Shown: one piece after another, positions 1-8,858 of the stretch | Layout: every line of letters begins with the position of its first letter | How positions within the stretch are numbered: position 1 is the stretch's first letter | Origin: DASRQZ01 sp964571275 | GTDB lineage: Bacteria; Myxococcota_A; Polyangia; Fen-1088 | DNA: 43,112 nt | NCBI GenBank assembly: GCA_964571275.1 | Contig: CAZNCQ010000026.1 | Coordinates: 1-43,112, forward strand | Direction: 5' to 3' | The notes under the pieces: generated by a model | Told to the model about the DNA's origin: nothing | Seen by the model: only the letters and a program-made list of their open reading frames with translations | The model's database searches: none | Position numbers and translations under genes: made by a program

Positions 1-888
1 TCGCGCGGCGCGGCTCGCCCTCTGCGGCTCGAACGTGGCTCGCGGATCGCTCGCCGACGCGCGGCCGGCGGCGACGATGGCGAAACGAAGCAACAGCGCG
101 CCGACGGTGCCGGTCACGCCGGCGGCGACCTCGTGGTGGCGGCGTCGCGGGAGGAGCTCGAGGACGGCGCTCGCGGCGGTGATCAGCTTGGCGGCGCGCC
201 ACAGACGGCCGCTCGCTCGTCGACGAAGCGGCTCTCGGATCGGGCCGGGGCCTCGCGTCGCGAGCTCGCGCTCCAGCGCCGCGGCGCCGATCAACTCGGC
301 GACCTTGCCGGCCGCGGCGATCCGGCGCACGAGCGCACGCTCACTCGCGTGACCGGGAAGCATCTCCAGCAGCGACGCCGCGCTGGAGACGGCCGACGCC
401 GCGAACAGCAGCGGCATGGTTCGCCGCGCGCCGTTCCACACGGGAATGGCGGTGTTGCTGAGCAGGACGGCGGTGTACGTCGCGAGCGGCAGCCCCAGCA
501 CGCCGGCGGCAACGCCCGCGACGGGCCAGCCGAACAGCGCGGCCGCGGTGCTCGCCCCACCGAAAGACGTCAGCACCCAGCTCCCCACGTTCATCGGCGA
601 GGTGGGCCGAAAGACGCGCAGCATGTGCAAGAACCGCGAGGGGCGGCCGAGATCGAGGATCAGGAACAGCCCGCTCACGACCGCGCCAGCAGCGGCGAGC
701 GCGCGCCCGCGTCGAACGAGCGGGCGCAGGCGCGGCCCGCCGAAGAGCTGCGCCGCGGCGGCCAGCGCGGCGCAAACGCCGGCGGTACCGCCAACGTAGA
801 GATACGCTGGCACGTACGGCTTCCAGACCGGCTTCTTGATCGCCGGCAGACCGTAGTACGTCGACAGCGCGCCAGCGTCGTTCTTCAT
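1..888 (-). CDS. NrfD/PsrC-like membrane subunit of formate dehydrogenase (partial)
   Basis: Integral membrane subunit of the NrfD (polysulfide reductase membrane anchor) family. It probably passes electrons from the iron-sulfur subunit FdhB to quinone. The frame opens at ATG 888 and stays open to base 1 (296 codons, no stop), so the 3' end lies outside the window. The product starts MKNDAGALSTYYGLPAIKKP, has alternating hydrophobic segments and carries the family-typical stretch LDLGRPSRFLHMLRVFRPTS followed by SPMNVGSW. The start overlaps the fdhB stop in an ATGA (885-888), so the two are translationally coupled. The C-terminal part is Arg-rich and less characteristic. I see no heme-binding His pair of the FdnI type, so a NrfD-type anchor is the better call. 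Confidence 0.85.
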   Translation of the reverse strand, partial: MKNDAGALSTYYGLPAIKKPVWKPYVPAYLYVGGTAGVCAALAAAAQLFGGPRLRPLVRRGRALAAAGAVVSGLFLILDLGRPSRFLHMLRVFRPTSPMNVGSWVLTSFGGASTAAALFGWPVAGVAAGVLGLPLATYTAVLLSNTAIPVWNGARRTMPLLFAASAVSSAASLLEMLPGHASERALVRRIAAAGKVAELIGAAALERELATRGPGPIREPLRRRASGRLWRAAKLITAASAVLELLPRRRHHEVAAGVTGTVGALLLRFAIVAAGRASASDPRATFEPQRASRAAR

Positions 889-1736
889 CGCCCCTCCCCT
901 GCGACCGCGAGCACCAGACCGATGCCGAGAGCGATCATGGCGGCCGCGGCCGATCGCCACGCGACCTTGCCATGCTCGGTCGGAACCACCGGGTCCGGCG
1001 GCAGGTTGTAGGCCTCGGGCCGTTCTTGCAGCAGGAAGAACGCATTCAGTCCGCCCGTGCCGGGCTGGTCGTGCGCGTCGATTCCATAGAGATGCGCGTT
1101 GCGCGTGCCGCGCGCCTGCAAGGTCGAGAGCCGCTCGCGCGCGAGCGCGCGCAAATCGACGACGTCTCCGAACAAGATCGAATCGGTGGGGCAAGCCTTG
1201 GCGCACGCGGGCTCGAGGTCGCCCTTGAGACGGTCGTAGCAGAGCGTGCACTTCCAGGCGCGCCCGTCCTCTTCGCGGCGCTCGATCACGCCGAACGGAC
1301 AGCCGACCACGCAATAGCCGCAACCGTTGCAGATGTCGGGCTGCACGAAGACGGTGTCGAACTCGGTGCGCGTGATCGCGCCGGTGGGGCAGACCTCGAG
1401 GCACCCGGCGCGCTGGCAATGCTTGCAGACGTCCGACGAGAACAACCACCCGAACGGCTGGTTCCCCGGTCCGGCGCCCTCGGTTGCCGGGCGCTCGATG
1501 AACGCCACGTGACGCCAGGTCGACGCCCCGAGCTGCACCGTGTTGTCGTACGAGTGACCGCTCAGCCGAAAGCCGTCGTCGGGCAGCTGGTTCCATTGCT
1601 TGCACGCGACCTCGCAGGCCTTGCAGCCGATGCAGACGCTGGTGTCGGTGAAAAATCCGCGCTGGCGCGATCCGACTGCGACCGGCGGAGCCGGCTCTCG
1701 AAGAGTTTCGCCGCTTGTTTTCACATTCACATTCAT
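885..1736 (-). CDS. fdhB: Formate dehydrogenase iron-sulfur (beta) subunit
   Basis: Four-cluster ferredoxin-type electron-transfer subunit of formate dehydrogenase, 283 aa, which wires the Mo/W catalytic subunit to the membrane anchor. Cys motifs of 4Fe-4S clusters are visible in order: CIGCKACEVACKQW near the N-terminus, CKHCQRAGCLEVCPTGA, CNGCGYCVVGCPFG, and CTLCYDRLKGDLEPACAKACP. A single hydrophobic helix near the C-terminus (AAAAMIALGIGLVLAVAG) is the membrane tether seen in FdnH-type subunits. The start is ATG 1736 (MNVNVK), which overlaps the fdhA stop in an ATGA, and the stop overlaps the nrfD start the same way. A continuous reading through the 10-N gap into fdhA is an artefact: the two are separate genes. 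Confidence 0.93.
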   Translation of the reverse strand: MNVNVKTSGETLREPAPPVAVGSRQRGFFTDTSVCIGCKACEVACKQWNQLPDDGFRLSGHSYDNTVQLGASTWRHVAFIERPATEGAGPGNQPFGWLFSSDVCKHCQRAGCLEVCPTGAITRTEFDTVFVQPDICNGCGYCVVGCPFGVIERREEDGRAWKCTLCYDRLKGDLEPACAKACPTDSILFGDVVDLRALARERLSTLQARGTRNAHLYGIDAHDQPGTGGLNAFFLLQERPEAYNLPPDPVVPTEHGKVAWRSAAAAMIALGIGLVLAVAGEGR

Positions 1737-4700
1737 CTCGGTCCTCGGCCGTGGCGGCCGGGCTCGATCGTGCCGGTCAACGCCTTGGCCTCNNNNNNNN
1801 NNGGGATCGGCGACGAACGACAGGAGCTCGTTCGCGGCGGCGCCCCGGACCAGCCCGACCGCGCCCCAGTGATACGGCAACCCGATCTGGTGGCAGGTGC
1901 GGCCGCGGACGCGCAGCGGGCGTATGCGCTCGGTGACCAGCACGCGACACTCGATCGCGGCGCGCGCGGTCCGGATCGTGGCCCAGCCGCCTGGCTCGAG
2001 CCCCACTTCGCGCGCGAGCTCAAGCGAGACCTCGCAGAACATCTCGGGCTGCAGCTCGCTCAGCCAGGGGAGCCAGCGGCTCATGCCGCCCGCCGTGTGG
2101 TGCTCGGTCACGCGAAAGGTGGTGAGCACGTGAGGAAAGCGCGGATCGCCTGCGGCTGCGTGATACGGGTTGTCGGCGCGGCGGAACTGCACGCGCGCCG
2201 GATTGCGCTGCTGCGCGTAGAGCGCGTTCGCGACCACGCTCTCCTGCGGCTCATAGTGCGCCGGAAGCGGCCCGTCGATGAGCCCGCTCGGCGCGAACAA
2301 CCAGGCGCGCGCATCGGCTTGCATGATGAAAGGGGTGTCGCCGGCGATGGTGTCGATGCCGTGTGCGTCGGGCGCGGGGCGGTAGTCGGGCGCGCGGGTC
2401 TTGATGAAGTCCGGCACGTCCTCGCCGGTCCACTCCTTCTTCTCGGCATCCCACCAGACGTAGCGCTTGCGCTCCGACCAGGGGTTTCCGTCGGGCGCAG
2501 CCGACGCGCGGTTGTAGAGCAGCCGGCGGTTGGCCGGCCACGCCCAGCCCCACTCGGGCGCGACGTAGCTCTGTTCCCAGCGCGGCTTGCGCCGCGACGT
2601 CTGGTTGGCGCCGTCTTTAAAGCAGCCGCTGTAGATCCAGCAGCCGCTCGCGGTCGAGCCGTCGTCTTTGAGCTCGGTGAAGCTCGACACCGGCTTGCCG
2701 TCGGCGATGGTGACGCCGTTGATCTCCTTCATCACCGCATCGGCGTCCGGCTCTTCGTACGCGAACTTGGTCGGATAGTCCCAGACCAGCTGCTGGATCG
2801 GGCGATCCTTCGGATCCGACGAGCGCGCATAGGCGGCCTTCACGCGCTTCGCGAGGTGATGCATGAACCAGAGCTCGCTGCGGCGATCGCCGGCGGGGTG
2901 GATCGCCGTGTGGTGCCACTGCAGCAAGCGCTGCGTGTTGGTGAACGAGCCGTCCTTCTCGGTGTGGGCCGCGGCCGGAAAGAAAAAGACCTCGGTGGCG
3001 ATGTCCTCCGGCCGCACTTCGCCGCTCGCGATCTCGGGCGCCGTGCGCCAGAACTCGGCGGTCTCGATGAGCGCGAGATCGCGCACCACCAGCCATTCGA
3101 GCTGCCGCAGGCCTTTGCGGTGCAGCGACGAATGCGCGGTGCCGACGACCGGGTTCTCGCCCATGACGAAGTAGCCTTTGACGTTGCCGTCGGCCATCTC
3201 GGTCACGAACTCGAGATGGGAGTGATCGCCGGTCAGATGCGGCAGGTAACCGAAGCCGTAGTCGTTTTCCTTGGTCGCGTGTTCGCCGAACCACGCCTTG
3301 AGCAGCGACACGGCGTACTTGGGAAGCTCACTCCACCAACCGGATGGCGAGCGATTGCTGTCCAGGTACATGTCCAGGCTCTGCGCCTGCCCGGCGTGCG
3401 GCATCGGCAAGTATCCCGGCAAGAGGTCGTAGAGCGTGGGGATGTCGGTCGAGCCCTGGATCGACGCGTGCCCGCGCAACGCCATGATGCCGCCGCCGGG
3501 GCGGCCCATGTTGCCGAGCAGCAACTGGATGATCGACGCGGCCCGGATGTACTGCACGCCGACGGTGTGCTGGGTCCAACCCACGGCGTAACAGAACGCG
3601 CTCGTGCGCTCGCGTCCGGAGTTTTGGCATAGCGTCTCCGCGATCTGCAGCAACTGGGCGCCGGGCACGCCGCAGATCTCCTCGACGATCTCCGGCGTGT
3701 AGCGCGCGAAGTGGCGCTTGAGCACCTGGAACACGCAGCGGGGATGCTCGAGCGTCGGATCCCGCTGCTCGTTCAGGATCTTGACGCCGCGCACGTGCGT
3801 CGCGCCCGCGCCCGGCTCGGCGAACACCTCTTTGTGCCCGGCCGCGGGGACGGCGCCGTCGATGCCTTCGTACTGCCAGCTCGCGGTGTCGTACCGCCGC
3901 TGGTTCTCGTCCCAGCCGGAGAACAGGCCGTCGAGCTCGTCGGTGTCGCGGAAGTCCTCGCGCAGGATCGTCGCCGCATTGGTGTAGGCCACCACGTACT
4001 CGCGAAACTCACGCTGGTTGCCGAGGATGTAGTTGATGATCCCGCCCAGGAACGCGATGTCCGATCCCGCGCGGATCGGCACGTGCAAGTCGGCGGCGGC
4101 GCTGGTGCGCGAGAAGCGCGGATCGACGTGGATGATCGTGGCGCCCCGGCGCTTCGCCTCCATGACCCAACGGAAGCCGACCGGATGGCATTCCGCCATG
4201 TTGGAGCCTTGGATGACGATGCAGTCGGCGTTTTGCAGATCCTGCTGAAACGACGTCGCGCCGCCCCGCCCGAACGAGATCCCCAGACCGGGGACCGTGG
4301 AGCTGTGTCATATGCGTGCTTGGTTCTCGACCTGAACGATGCCGAGCGCGGTGAACAGCTTCTTGATGAGGTAGTTCTCTTCGTTGTCGAGCGTGGCGCC
4401 GCCGAGGTGCGCGATCGCGAGCGTCCGGTTGACCGGCCGGCCGTCGTCGGTCTCCTTTTGCCAGTGCGCCTCGCGCGTGCGCCGCAGCCGCTCCGCGACC
4501 ATGTCCATCGCGGTCTCGAGCGGCAGCTCGGTCCACTCGGTCCCACGCGGCTTGCGATAGAGCACCCGCTCCGGGCGATGCGCTCCGGTCACCAGCTGAA
4601 ACGTCGCCGCTCCCTTGGGGCACAGACAGCCTTCGCTGATCGGCGACGCCGGATCGCCTTCGATGTCGGTGATCGTCTCGTCCTTGACGTAGACGAGCTG

Positions 4701-4877
4701 GCCGCAGCCCACGGCGCAGTACGGACAGACCGAGCGAACGACGCGGTCCGCTTCCTCCGTGCGTGGCCGCAACGCTTGCGAGCGAGGTGACCAGGACGTG
4801 CGTCCCAGCCCCAACCCATCCCGTTCGATGGCCTGGCGCAGCACAGGCCATCGACCTCCGCCGTTACCCTTGCTCAT
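1733..4877 (-). CDS. fdhA: Selenocysteine-containing formate dehydrogenase alpha (catalytic) subunit
   Basis: Molybdopterin (Mo/W-bis-MGD) formate dehydrogenase, about 1,045 aa, of the FdnG-like long family. ATG 4877 is chosen because AAGGAG lies 6 nt upstream; a GTG at 4895 is in frame but covers that site. The N-terminal 4Fe-4S site is Cys51, 54, 58 and 86 (VCPYCAVGCGQ then CLCPKGA). At 4310-4308 an in-frame UGA sits exactly where FDH carries its catalytic Sec/Cys: QVENQARI-U-HSSTVPG, i.e. Sec190-His191. The frame then continues through NMAECHPVGFRW to the C-terminal dinucleotide-binding region. A 10-N gap at 1793-1802 puts the last 19 residues (EAKALTGTIEPG...) in another apparent frame, and they end at TGA 1735-1733. 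No Tat signal is visible, unlike FdnG, which suggests a cytoplasmic-facing enzyme. It is the first gene of fdhA-fdhB-nrfD. Confidence 0.9.
1793..1802. other. 10-N assembly gap inside fdhA
   Basis: Ten undetermined bases lie near the 3' end of fdhA. On the minus strand the frame before the gap ends ...SFVADP and the expected family C-terminus resumes after it as EAKALTG, which requires a true gap length divisible by three. The ten Ns are therefore a placeholder, not a measured length. Confidence 0.95.
4278..4310 (-). promoter_or_regulatory. UGA selenocysteine codon and bacterial SECIS hairpin in fdhA
   Basis: The UGA codon is 4310-4308. Starting 11 nt later, 4296-4290 (GGUCCCC) pairs with 4284-4278 (GGGGAUC) as a 7-bp stem (one G-U) closed by the pentaloop GGUCU at 4289-4285. 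That is the same loop sequence known in E. coli fdhF. The distance from UGA to the loop is 18 nt, equal to the E. coli arrangement as I recall it. The codon after UGA is CAC (His), as in known FDH selenoproteins. This is direct sequence evidence for SelB-dependent recoding. selA, selB, selC and selD are not in the window. Confidence 0.88.
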
Positions 4878-4931
4878 TTTCTGCTCCTTAGTCACGAAGG
4901 GCGGGCCCGGGAAGAAGGGAGTCGTCTCGAT

Positions 4932-6995
4932 TCAGGTCCGGGCCACCAGCGCCAGCGCGCGCTCGACGACGCTGTCCACCGTGAAGCCGTACTCCGCGAG
5001 CACACGCTCGCCCGGCGCCGAGGCCCCGAAGCGATCGACCGAGAGCACCTCGCCCTCCGTCCCGACCCAGCGCTCCCAGCCGAACGACCGCGCCGCTTCG
5101 ACCGCCAGCCGCGCCTTCACCGCGCGCGGCAGGACCTGCTCGCGGTAGGCGGCGTCCTGCGCCGCGAACAGCTCCCACGACGGCATCGAAACCAGCCGCA
5201 CGCGCAGGCCGTCCTGGCGCAGCCGGGGCAGGGCGGCGACGATCAGCGGCACCTCGGAGCCCGTCGCGATCAGGATGATCTCGGGATCGCGCTCACCTTC
5301 GTTCAGGACGTACGCGCCCCGGCGCAGACCTTCGGCCGACGCGAAGTCTCGACGATCCAGCGTGGGGACGTTCTGGCGCGAGAACAGCAACACCGTCGGG
5401 CCACCCTTGTTTTCGACGGCGACCTGCCAGGCGACGCGCGTCTCGTTGGCGTCACCCGGCCTGACCACGATCAGCCCGGGAATCGCGCGCAGGCTCGCGA
5501 TCTGCTCGACGGGCTGGTGGGTGGGTCCGTCCTCGCCGACCGCGATGCTGTCGTGGGTGTAGACCCAGATCGAGCGCAGGTGAGCGATCGCCGACAGACG
5601 CAAGGGCGGCCGCATGTAGTCGGCGAAGACCAGGAAGGTCGCGCCAAACGGAACGAAGCCGCCGTGATAGACGAGGCCGTTGACCACCGCGCCCATGGCG
5701 TGCTCGCGGACGCCGAAGTGAATGTTGCGCCCCGCGTAGCCCCAGCCGCCGCCGATGGTCCCCTGCACGCCTTCGTGCGGCTGCGCCGGCGGCTCGAAAT
5801 CGCCGGCTTCCTTGATCCAGGTGAACGTCGACGGATCGAGATCGGCGGACCCGCCGACAAGCTCCGGCACGGTCTTCGCAATCTCTTGCAGCACTGCCTC
5901 CGACGCCTTCCGCGTCGCCAGGCCCTTCGCGTCGGCCGGAAATTGCGGAAGGCTCGCGCCCCACCCTTTGGGAAGCTCGCCGGCGAAGCGGCGGCGAATC
6001 TCCTCGGAAAGCTCCGGGAAGGCCTTCGCGTAGTCCGCGAATCGCCGACTCCAACCCTCCTGCAGCGATCGCCCGCGCTCGAGCGCGGAGCGGAAATGCG
6101 CCAGCGCCTCGGGCGGGACAAAGAAGGCGGGCTCCTCGGGCCAGCCCAGGTTGCGCTTGGTCTTCCTCACTTCGTCGACGCCCAGCGGGTTCCCGTGCGC
6201 GTGCCACGAGCCCGCGAGGTCCGGTGCGCCGTAGGCCATCACGGTCTTGACGATGACCAATGACGGTTGCGTAACCTCGTCTCGCGCGCTCTCGATCGCG
6301 CGGGCAAGGGCCGGCAGATCATTGCCGTCGCCGACCTGCTGGACATGCCAGCCGTAAGCGCGATAGCGCGCGCCCACGTCTTCGGTGAACGTCACCGCGG
6401 TGCTCCCCGAAAGCGTGACATCGTTCGAGTCGTAAAGAACCAGGAGCTTGCCGAGCCGCAAGTGACCGGCGAGCGACGCTGCCTCGGCTTGCACGCCTTC
6501 CATGAAGTCGCCATCGCTGGCCAGCACGTACGTGCCGTGGTTGAAGACCTCGTGCCCCGGCCGGTTGTAGCGCGCGGCCAGGTGAGCCTCGGCCATCGCC
6601 ATCCCCACCGCGTTGGAGACACCCTGGCCGAGCGGCCCTGTCGATGCCTCGACCCCCTGCGTGAGGTGGCTCTCGGGGTGGCCGGGCGTCAAGCTCTGCC
6701 ACTGGCGAAACCGCTCGAGCTCCTCCAGCGTCATCTGCTCGTACCCCGTGACGTGCAGCATCGCGTAGAGGAGCGCCGAGGCGTGGCCCGCTGACAGGAC
6801 GAAACGGTCGCGGTCGATGAAGCCGGGATCGGCGGGGTTGTAGCGGAGAAAACGGGTCGCCAGCAGATAGGCGATGGGCGCCGCACCGAGCGGCATGCCC
6901 GGGTGGCCGGAGTTCGCCTTCTGCACCATGTCCACCGCGAGAAATCGCAGCGTATTGACGCAGAGACGGTCGAGCTCTTGCTCTTTGGGGGTCAT
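4932..6995 (-). CDS. tkt: Transketolase
   Basis: Thiamine-diphosphate-dependent transketolase of the pentose phosphate pathway / Calvin-type carbon shuffling, 687 aa, the usual length. ATG 6995 (MTPKEQELDRLC) has a strong AGGAGG 6 nt upstream; the open frame extends further 5' but without family similarity. Visible signatures are ANSGHPGMPLGAAPIAYLL near residue 27, the ThDP/Mg-binding segment LASDGDFMEGVQAEAASLAGH, and in the Pyr domain FVFADYMRPPLRLSAI with THDSIAVGEDGPTHQPVEQI. The C-terminal domain is complete (GSEVPLIV ... SMPSWELF). It ends 54 nt before fdhA on the same strand, so co-transcription is possible but not shown. Other pentose-phosphate genes are absent from the window. Confidence 0.96.
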   Translation of the reverse strand: MTPKEQELDRLCVNTLRFLAVDMVQKANSGHPGMPLGAAPIAYLLATRFLRYNPADPGFIDRDRFVLSAGHASALLYAMLHVTGYEQMTLEELERFRQWQSLTPGHPESHLTQGVEASTGPLGQGVSNAVGMAMAEAHLAARYNRPGHEVFNHGTYVLASDGDFMEGVQAEAASLAGHLRLGKLLVLYDSNDVTLSGSTAVTFTEDVGARYRAYGWHVQQVGDGNDLPALARAIESARDEVTQPSLVIVKTVMAYGAPDLAGSWHAHGNPLGVDEVRKTKRNLGWPEEPAFFVPPEALAHFRSALERGRSLQEGWSRRFADYAKAFPELSEEIRRRFAGELPKGWGASLPQFPADAKGLATRKASEAVLQEIAKTVPELVGGSADLDPSTFTWIKEAGDFEPPAQPHEGVQGTIGGGWGYAGRNIHFGVREHAMGAVVNGLVYHGGFVPFGATFLVFADYMRPPLRLSAIAHLRSIWVYTHDSIAVGEDGPTHQPVEQIASLRAIPGLIVVRPGDANETRVAWQVAVENKGGPTVLLFSRQNVPTLDRRDFASAEGLRRGAYVLNEGERDPEIILIATGSEVPLIVAALPRLRQDGLRVRLVSMPSWELFAAQDAAYREQVLPRAVKARLAVEAARSFGWERWVGTEGEVLSVDRFGASAPGERVLAEYGFTVDSVVERALALVART

Positions 6996-7143
6996 CGGCT
7001 TCCTCCTGAGATCGCGCGGGGCGCGCGGAGACCGCGCTCCCCTAATATGAGCACGTGCACCGAAGACGGGTACGGCTCGGGTGGCGTGATTAGCTACGTT
7101 GGGCGCAAAATGTCCAGCGAGGGGGTCGGCGGAGACAGTCGCG

Positions 7144-7160
7144 TTCGCGATAGGCGCGAA
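7144..7160. repeat. Short inverted repeat upstream of ada-alkA
   Basis: TTCGCG (7144-7149) and CGCGAA (7155-7160) form a perfect 6-bp inverted repeat around ATAGG. It lies in the 291-bp divergent region between tkt and ada-alkA (6996-7286), which otherwise shows no clear -35/-10 pair. It could be an operator, but in such GC-rich DNA a chance match is possible. Confidence 0.25.
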
Positions 7161-7286
7161 TCTCTGCGTCGCGGCGCGCGAGTTCGTCGCCGCGGCCGTG
7201 AGCGGGAGCTCTGCGCTCCGGCCCATCCGACGACCATGTCCGAAAACCGCGAGCCTCGAGCCCGCGCCGGTCGTAACGTCACCGCC

Positions 7287-8858
7287 ATGCACCGGTTGGA
7301 TCCGCGCGTTTGTTATCGCGCTCTGCAAAGCCACGACGAGCGCTTCGACGGGCGACTGTTCGTGGGCGTGACCTCGACCGGCATCTACTGCCGCCCCGTC
7401 TGCCCCGCCCGCACCGCGCGCATCGAGAATTGCCGCTTCTTCGCCTCGGCGGCGGCGGCGCAAGAGGCGGGTTTCCGGCCCTGCTTGCGCTGCCGGCCCG
7501 AGACCGCGCCTGACCTTGGCACCTGGCGCGGCACCGAGAACACGGTCACGCGCGGGCTGGCGCTGATCGCGGCCGGCGCGCTCGACGGCGACGGCGCCGG
7601 CGTCGACGAGCTCGGCGAGCGTCTGGGTGTGGGCGCTCGCCAGCTGCGCCGCCTGTTCCAGCAGCACCTCGGCGCGTCGCCACAGACCGTGGCGCAGACC
7701 CGCCGCGTGCTGTTCGCGAAGCGGCTCATCCACGAGACACGCCTGCCGATGGCCGAGATCGCGCTCGCGTCCGGCTTCGGGAGCGTGCGCCGCTTCAACG
7801 AGACGTTCCAGGGGCTCTACCACCGGCCGCCGAGCGCGCTGCGCCGTCGCGGCGTGGTGGCGCTGCCCGAGGGATCCGTCGCCGGCAGCGGTGTCACCGT
7901 GCGCGTGCGCTACCGCGCGCCCTACGACTGGGCCGCGATGCTCGCGCACCTGCGCGCGCGCGCGGTCGACGGCGTCGAGAACGTCGACGGCGACATCTAC
8001 CGGCGCACGGTGTGCGAGGACGGCGAGACCGGGACGGTGGCGGTGGCGCACCTGCCGGAGAAGCAGAGCCTGGCGGTGACGGTGCGCTTTCCCAACGTGC
8101 GCGCGCTGCCGGCGATCATCGCCCGCGTGCGACACCTCTTCGACGTCAGCGCCGACGTCACCGCGATCGGCGCGCACCTGGCGCGCGATCCGCTGCTGGC
8201 GCCGCTGGTCAGCGAGCGCCCGGGCCTGCGGGTCCCCGGTGGCTGGGACGGCTTCGAGATCGCCGCGCGCGCGATCCTGGGCCAGCAAGTCACTGTCGAG
8301 GCGGGCCGACAGCTCGCGGGTGCGCTCGCGCGGGCGTGCGGCCGGCCGGTTCTGGCCGCGCACGGCGGTGATGCTCATCTGGATCGCTGCTTTCCCAGCG
8401 CTGCCGACGTCGCGAAGGCGTCACCCGAGGCGCTGCAAGCCGTGCGCGGCCCGGCGGCGCGCCGGCAGGCGCTGCGCGGCGTTGCGCACGCCGCGGCTGC
8501 CGATCCCCTGCTCTTCGAGCCGATGGGCACGATCGACGAGACCGCGGCCAAGCTGCAGGCGCTCCCCGGCGTCGGCGAGTGGACCGCGCACTACATCGCG
8601 CTGCGCGCCGGCCGCGACCCCGATGCGTTCCCGGCGACCGACATCGGATTGATGCGCGCCTGGGATCGCATCGGCGCGACGCCGGCGGCACGGACGCGCG
8701 CAACCTCCGCTGCCGTTTCGACGAAACGCCGGAACCGACCGCAACAGAAAACGCCCATGTCCGAATGGGCGGCGCGCTGGCGTCCCTGGCGGGGCTACGC
8801 CGCTCAACATCTCTGGACCGCGGACGCCGCGCGGTCCGCTCAAGGAGGCTCCCGATGA
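7287..8858 (+). CDS. alkA: Ada-AlkA fusion: methylphosphotriester-sensing AraC regulator plus DNA-3-methyladenine glycosylase II
   Basis: A 523-aa bifunctional protein. Residues 5-75 form the Ada zinc domain with Cys35, Cys39, Cys66 and Cys69 (GIYCRPVC ... CLRC), where Cys35 is the expected methyl acceptor from phosphotriesters. Residues about 95-190 are an AraC helix-turn-helix (GVGARQLRRLFQQHLG). Residues about 200-523 are an AlkA glycosylase with a helix-hairpin-helix LPGVGEWTAHYIALRAG and catalytic Asp near 452 in FPATDIGL. Between that Asp and WRPWRGYAAQHLW lies an unusually long basic linker (about 33 aa) that contains two DNA palindromes. Start: ATG 7287 gives the canonical Ada N-terminus; ATG 7236 is also in frame and neither has a clear ribosome site. 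It overlaps ogt in an ATGA. The family normally autoregulates on alkylation damage. Confidence 0.9.
   Translation: MHRLDPRVCYRALQSHDERFDGRLFVGVTSTGIYCRPVCPARTARIENCRFFASAAAAQEAGFRPCLRCRPETAPDLGTWRGTENTVTRGLALIAAGALDGDGAGVDELGERLGVGARQLRRLFQQHLGASPQTVAQTRRVLFAKRLIHETRLPMAEIALASGFGSVRRFNETFQGLYHRPPSALRRRGVVALPEGSVAGSGVTVRVRYRAPYDWAAMLAHLRARAVDGVENVDGDIYRRTVCEDGETGTVAVAHLPEKQSLAVTVRFPNVRALPAIIARVRHLFDVSADVTAIGAHLARDPLLAPLVSERPGLRVPGGWDGFEIAARAILGQQVTVEAGRQLAGALARACGRPVLAAHGGDAHLDRCFPSAADVAKASPEALQAVRGPAARRQALRGVAHAAAADPLLFEPMGTIDETAAKLQALPGVGEWTAHYIALRAGRDPDAFPATDIGLMRAWDRIGATPAARTRATSAAVSTKRRNRPQQKTPMSEWAARWRPWRGYAAQHLWTADAARSAQGGSR
8714..8771. repeat. Pair of small palindromes inside the alkA linker
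   Basis: Two hairpin-forming repeats lie 23 bp apart inside the coding sequence: CGTTTC/GAAACG around GAC (8714-8728), and CGCCCAT/ATGGGCG around GTCCGA (8752-8771). They coincide with the extra basic segment of the AlkA domain, as if a small REP-like palindromic element had been taken up in frame. Confidence 0.45.

Noticed and set aside
972..3632. An 886-aa open frame on the plus strand
   Set aside because: It is antisense to fdhA/fdhB, Arg/Ala-rich without domain signatures, and typical of spurious open frames in GC-rich DNA.
885..4199. A single 1,100-aa fusion of FDH alpha and beta subunits
   Set aside because: The fusion exists only because ten placeholder Ns join two frames; the alternative frame gives the expected C-terminus and an ATGA overlap with fdhB.
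4308..4310. fdhA as a pseudogene broken by a nonsense codon
   Set aside because: The UGA lies at the known Sec position, is followed by His and a correctly spaced SECIS, and the frame on both sides is fully conserved.
4932..8378. A 1,148-aa protein with transketolase at its C-terminus
   Set aside because: The upstream half is antisense to the Ada-AlkA gene; transketolase starts at ATG 6995 with a strong AGGAGG site.
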